Under the pieces are notes generated by a model. That model was not told where the DNA came from. It saw only the letters and a program-made list of their open reading frames with translations, and ran no database searches. 64,000 nt of DNA from Aselliscus stoliczkanus (Eukaryota; Chordata; Mammalia; Chiroptera; Hipposideridae): the NCBI GenBank assembly GCA_033961575.1, contig CM066727.1:2876001-2940000 (forward strand), given 5' to 3'. Position 1 is the first letter of the stretch. Each line of letters opens with the position of its first letter. Of the stretch, positions 60,441-64,000 are shown piece after piece. The position numbers and the translations under genes are program-made.

Positions 60441-62446
60441 GGGTTTTAAAAACGAGTACTCCATTCTTCTCATTCTTATTAATATTAAATGTACTTAGTA
60501 TTAACTTTTACTTCTCCTACAGTACATATAAATACAGATATGTATATATAATTATGTACATATAACATAATATCCAAAGGGAAAAATCTATAACATGTTT
60601 TGAGTATGTAGAGAGAAATGTTTTTGTTTTATTTGCTCATTATTATCTGTAAGTCAAAATTCTTATATTAATGTGGTTTCAATAGTAGGAATCAAAGTGA
60701 GAAAATATACAATATGCTTTAGTGTTGATTATCAGGTTAGTTTTGGTAAAGCTGCAACTGTGAGATGGCATATGTCAAAAAGAAAAACAAATGTATGATC
60801 CCTTAAATGACACCCCATAAATGCCAAACTGTAAATCATAGAAAATTTCCCTGTAGAGCATTTCGATACACCAAACTTCAATTATTGTAATTTCATTTTT
60901 ATAAAGGTATGGGTATCTATCAACTTATGTAAATCTGAAAATAAATGACAAAATGCATAAATTACACTAGATACTGCACTTTCTAGACCAGAGAAAGACA
61001 GATTCATTTTGTCAGTCACATGCTTCCCCATGTGTGAAGATGTACAGCTATTTTCCCATTTTTTGTCTTTTATTACATTGATTATTATAACTAACAATTA
61101 ACAGTAGCTCTATTTTGATTCAGTATTTATAGTATCTCTAAAATCTGCAGACAGGAGTATTATATGAGAGTAAATGTACCAAGAAAAAGAGTCAAACTTG
61201 TAATAGAGGGGAACTGCATTCTTAGAAGTAACATGATTTAAAATGTGTGAAGAATTTGAGATAGACCCAAATTCCAGTCAAGGAAAACCTTGTCTCACTT
61301 CTAACCTCCTAGTTAGGTTCTTATCTGCACTGGCCACAGCATCTAAATTCTGTGCCTGGTTCCAAACACTGATCGTTCCCAATGGGGGGCTGTATGGGCT
61401 TAGCCCAGCTTTTATTTGTGATCACTATGTATAAATGTGCTATCTACATTCAGAGCAGTTGGCTCAGTGACTTACCATATAAGGAAGCCAATGACATTAA
61501 TATCTTTAGCTGGTGGTGGATGCAAAAATACACCACTTTTGACAGAAGATCCTCTAAGCATATTATTATTTTTTGGGTTGGGAAAGAATGAATGTTTTGA
61601 CCTTGTCAGATATTATTTCACGAAATACTTTTCTCAGGTCATGTTTTAACAATAGTGATTATGCTAGTTAGTATATGAATGTAGGATTCTTATTCACTGA
61701 AATCTTGCAGAATTTCTTCATTAACTTTCAGGATTTTTAAACAAAGAATATAAAACTTCTTGAAGGAAATATATTTTCCCAATTTAATACTCTCAGCTTT
61801 AACATTGAATGAAATGTATTGAATATAATTCGAATGGTTCAGCATATATATATAAAAATACAAATTTAAATTTGGAAAACTGTCATTCAATCATTAAAAG
61901 TCAGACATATTTAAAGGCATATGTTTCTTTCGAACATCAGCCTGTCATAATGAAGTATTGCTAAATTGAACTAATACATTGATAACTCTTTTTTATGTAA
62001 ACACAACCTATTTTGTGGCGAGTAAAATCTTAAGAAAGACATAAAATTTCTACATGAAGCCTTCATTCAAAATTGTACTTTTAAAATCAGATTTAACTAT
62101 GTAGAAACTTCTAACCAATCAAGCTTTAATTTTACGTGTATAGAAAAGTCATAGATAGTTAATTTTCTTAGCCCTTTGGGGCTCCTACACAGAGTCAATT
62201 TCTTTTTGTCTGGGAAGACATATAAAGACTTTTTAAAAAGTATCTATTAAAACTATTGTAGCCTAATGGATTTCACTCTAAAAGGTAGAAATGCGAGGCA
62301 ACTTTATTAAAAAGGAATTAATAAGCAGTATGAAAACTTCGATAAATTATTAGATATGAACATTGAGGTCTCAAAATGCAAGTATTTATAGCATTGCATG
62401 AGAGCTATTAGGTATTATTTCCTACTGGGCACTCTGGGATACGCAC
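60441..62446. other. AT-rich noncoding sequence
   Basis: No frame above 72 codons; no repeat family recognised. Confidence 0.55.
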
Positions 62447-62578
62447 ACGCACACACACACACACGCACACACACGCACACACACGCACACGCGCACACGC
62501 ACACATACACACGCGCACACACACGCACATGCACACACGCACGCACGCGCGCGCACACACGCACACACACGCACACGC
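62447..62578. repeat. (CA)n tract with dense CGCACA interruptions
   Basis: About 130 bases alternate purine and pyrimidine throughout, with many CG steps (including GCACGCGCGCGCACAC). This is a strong Z-DNA-forming pattern and an unusual cluster of CpGs for a microsatellite. Confidence 0.97.
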
Positions 62579-63565
62579 CCCTTCTTGGACTGTGCTCACA
62601 TTGCTTACGATCTCCTTTATACTCATTTGAGCATTCCCTTATATAAACCAAGCAGCCATTTCTTACGTTCTAGAAATAAAAAGAAAAGCACACCATTTAC
62701 GCTTTCAAAATGCTTAGCTACTGAGGACTAATTTTCTGTTAGCCTACTTGGAAGGAATTCTCAAACACACTTACATGTATAAAAAATGAATTTCTGAACT
62801 CCTGCTCTATGTACAGTGTGATGCTAGGTAATGAATTCTAGAAAACTTCTAGAAAACTTACGATCTCCTGCAGTGAGGGCCTTTTGAGCAGCTCCCAGCT
62901 GGCTAAATGCTCAGCCACTTGTGCCTGTGATCAAGCTGATCAAAGTTCCTTGAGCAACGCTATTCTGGCCTGCACCATGGTCACAAGAGTATAATCTCAG
63001 CTGCCCACCTAGCAGCACTGTCCAGATCCAAGATAAAATGTATGTAAAATAACCTTATCGATTATAACATATTGTACAAATGGGTTAATTTTTTAAGAGA
63101 ATGTTGTTACTGTTATCACCATTTCTCACCAGATACCCAGACACCCCCGCAGTCCTTCTTCTACTGTTAAATTAACCCGTTTGTGTCCACTTCCCAGGTT
63201 ACCCACCTTCTTATTCAAAGTTCCTTAGACCCCCTCCTACAAACCCCTTCCTGAATCAGCTGAACCACCTGACAGCTATGACAGGCACATTCCCGTGTCC
63301 CAAGCACAGTGGTTTGGGCACCGGTGCCTTTTCAAAAAGAATCCCCTAAGAATAGAGCTGTAGACACTTCTACAGGCACTCAAGGGTTATATGTTTAAGT
63401 GATAAGCTGTTCCATTATCCCTCACGTCTCATTTCAAAGCAGCTGCAGCATTCCTCCTCACGAATGAGACAAGACATATTCACTACAACATCAGGCTCTT
63501 TCAAGAATAACTGATGTCTGTCTTTGTCATCAGAGATGACAGCATTTCAGAGACCAGATTTTCTT
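62579..63565. other. Noncoding sequence, no gene seen
   Basis: The 62880-63480 part is more GC-rich and might be an old LTR, but I cannot align it to one. Positions 63549-63565 are the left duplication of the SINE below. Confidence 0.45.
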
Positions 63566-63744
63566 TTTTTCTTTATTTTTAAATTGGGGAACAGTGTGTT
63601 TTCCCAGGACCCACCAGCTCCAAGCAAGTAGTTGTTTCAATCTAGTTGTGGAGGGCGCAGCTCAGTGGCCCATGTGGGGATCAAACCGGCAACCCTGGTG
63701 TTATGAGCACTGTGCTCTAACCACCTGAGCTAACTGGCCACCCC
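63566..63744 (-). mobile_element. tRNA-Ile-derived SINE (Ves-like, bat type)
   Basis: On the minus strand the head reads GGCCAGTTAGCTCAGGTGGT, TAGAGCACAGTGCTCATAAC and GGTTGCCGGTTTGATCCCC, a clear tRNA-Ile(AAU) copy with both pol III boxes, followed by GCTGCGCCCTCCACAACTAG, a unique body and an A-rich end. A 17-bp duplication (63549-63565 and 63745-63761, one mismatch) flanks it. The anticodon loop is altered and there is a long 3' body, so it is not a tRNA gene. Confidence 0.95.
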
Positions 63745-64000
63745 AGAGATCAGATTTTCTTATCAACGAAGGTGAGAGACATGGCCCAGTGACAGCGAGG
63801 AATCAGAAGTATCCCAGCACTCAAGCCTGAGTCGTTATAGCCCAACCAGCGCAACACAGAGCCTGCTAGGAGCCGACTCTGCACTCTTCCCTGCTTTGGC
63901 GCGGGGCACATTCCATGAGTCGCTAAAGCCAATACGTATTCTCTCTGAGGGGCTCACAGTAGGGCTTCAAGGTCGCTCATTGAGACACTCAGACATCAAA
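63745..64000. other. Noncoding sequence at window end
   Basis: Right SINE duplication, then unclassified sequence. The 60-codon minus frame at 63750-63932 has no recognised product. Confidence 0.5.

Noticed and set aside
62604..62869. Direct repeat CTTACGATCTCCT 253 bp apart
   Set aside because: Only 13 bases with no flanking structure; may be chance. A small TTCTAGAAAAC duplication sits beside the second copy.
63650..63744. Possible tRNA-Ile gene
   Set aside because: The tRNA-like head has altered anticodon and arm bases and is joined to a SINE body with A-rich tail and target duplication.
1..64000. CRISPR arrays, operons, prokaryotic or phage genes
   Set aside because: The tandem arrays lack unique spacers between identical repeats, and the repeat content is plainly mammalian.

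Overview
This window looks like noncoding nuclear DNA from a mammal, most likely a bat. The evidence is in the repeats. There is a roughly 180-bp SINE whose head is clearly a tRNA-Ile copy (Ves-like, near 63.6 kb). Four young copies of a shorter (about 115 bp) tRNA-derived SINE have target-site duplications, resembling the kind described in horseshoe and roundleaf bats. L1 3' ends are of the Laurasiatherian type, and DNA transposons (hAT and Tc1/mariner MITEs) still have readable TIRs and TSDs, which is unusual in mammals outside bats. Older mammal-wide repeats (MIR, L2, MER5A, MLT1) are also present. The order is inferred well; the family only tentatively. No database search was possible.

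I find no protein-coding gene, no exon I can defend and no functional RNA gene. The long open frames are stop-free tandem repeats (0.1-0.6 kb and 15.2-16.5 kb), short chance ORFs in GC-rich patches, or fragments of dead L1 and mariner genes. The window reads as a gene desert or a very large intron.

Layout: 0.1-0.6 kb, polypurine GGGA tract. 2.8-3.0 kb, 25-bp minisatellite. 4-13 kb, AT-rich unique DNA with microsatellites and candidate conserved noncoding blocks. 13.0-13.3 kb and 22.4-22.6 kb, two diverged copies of an unclassified element with one half inverted. 15.3-16.4 kb, C-rich 35-38-bp minisatellite with an internal higher-order duplication. 17.7-18.0 kb, TG-rich tract. 19-30 kb, old L2/L1/MIR/MLT1 remnants with young SINE insertions. 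30.4 and 33.7 kb, two deletion derivatives of one Tc1/mariner family, one retaining the transposase C-terminus. 34.4-35.2 kb, L1/HAL1 fossil. 36.1 and 50.9 kb, two copies of an 80-bp palindromic mariner MITE. 39.7-40.0 kb, very recent 164-bp-period duplication. 40.25-41.65 kb, L1 with a twin-priming inversion. 44-49 kb, short tandem repeats. 50.4 kb, hAT MITE. 51.3 kb, perfect 21-bp-arm palindrome. 54.9-55.7 kb, L1 3' end. 58.6-59.1 kb, CpG-rich patch. 60-64 kb, MLT1 LTR, Z-DNA-type CA/CG tract and the tRNA-Ile SINE.

There is no operon or pathway logic here. The interest lies in genome dynamics: nested insertions of different ages, mariner derivatives of decreasing size, an inverted L1, and the inverted-block pair of unclassified elements.
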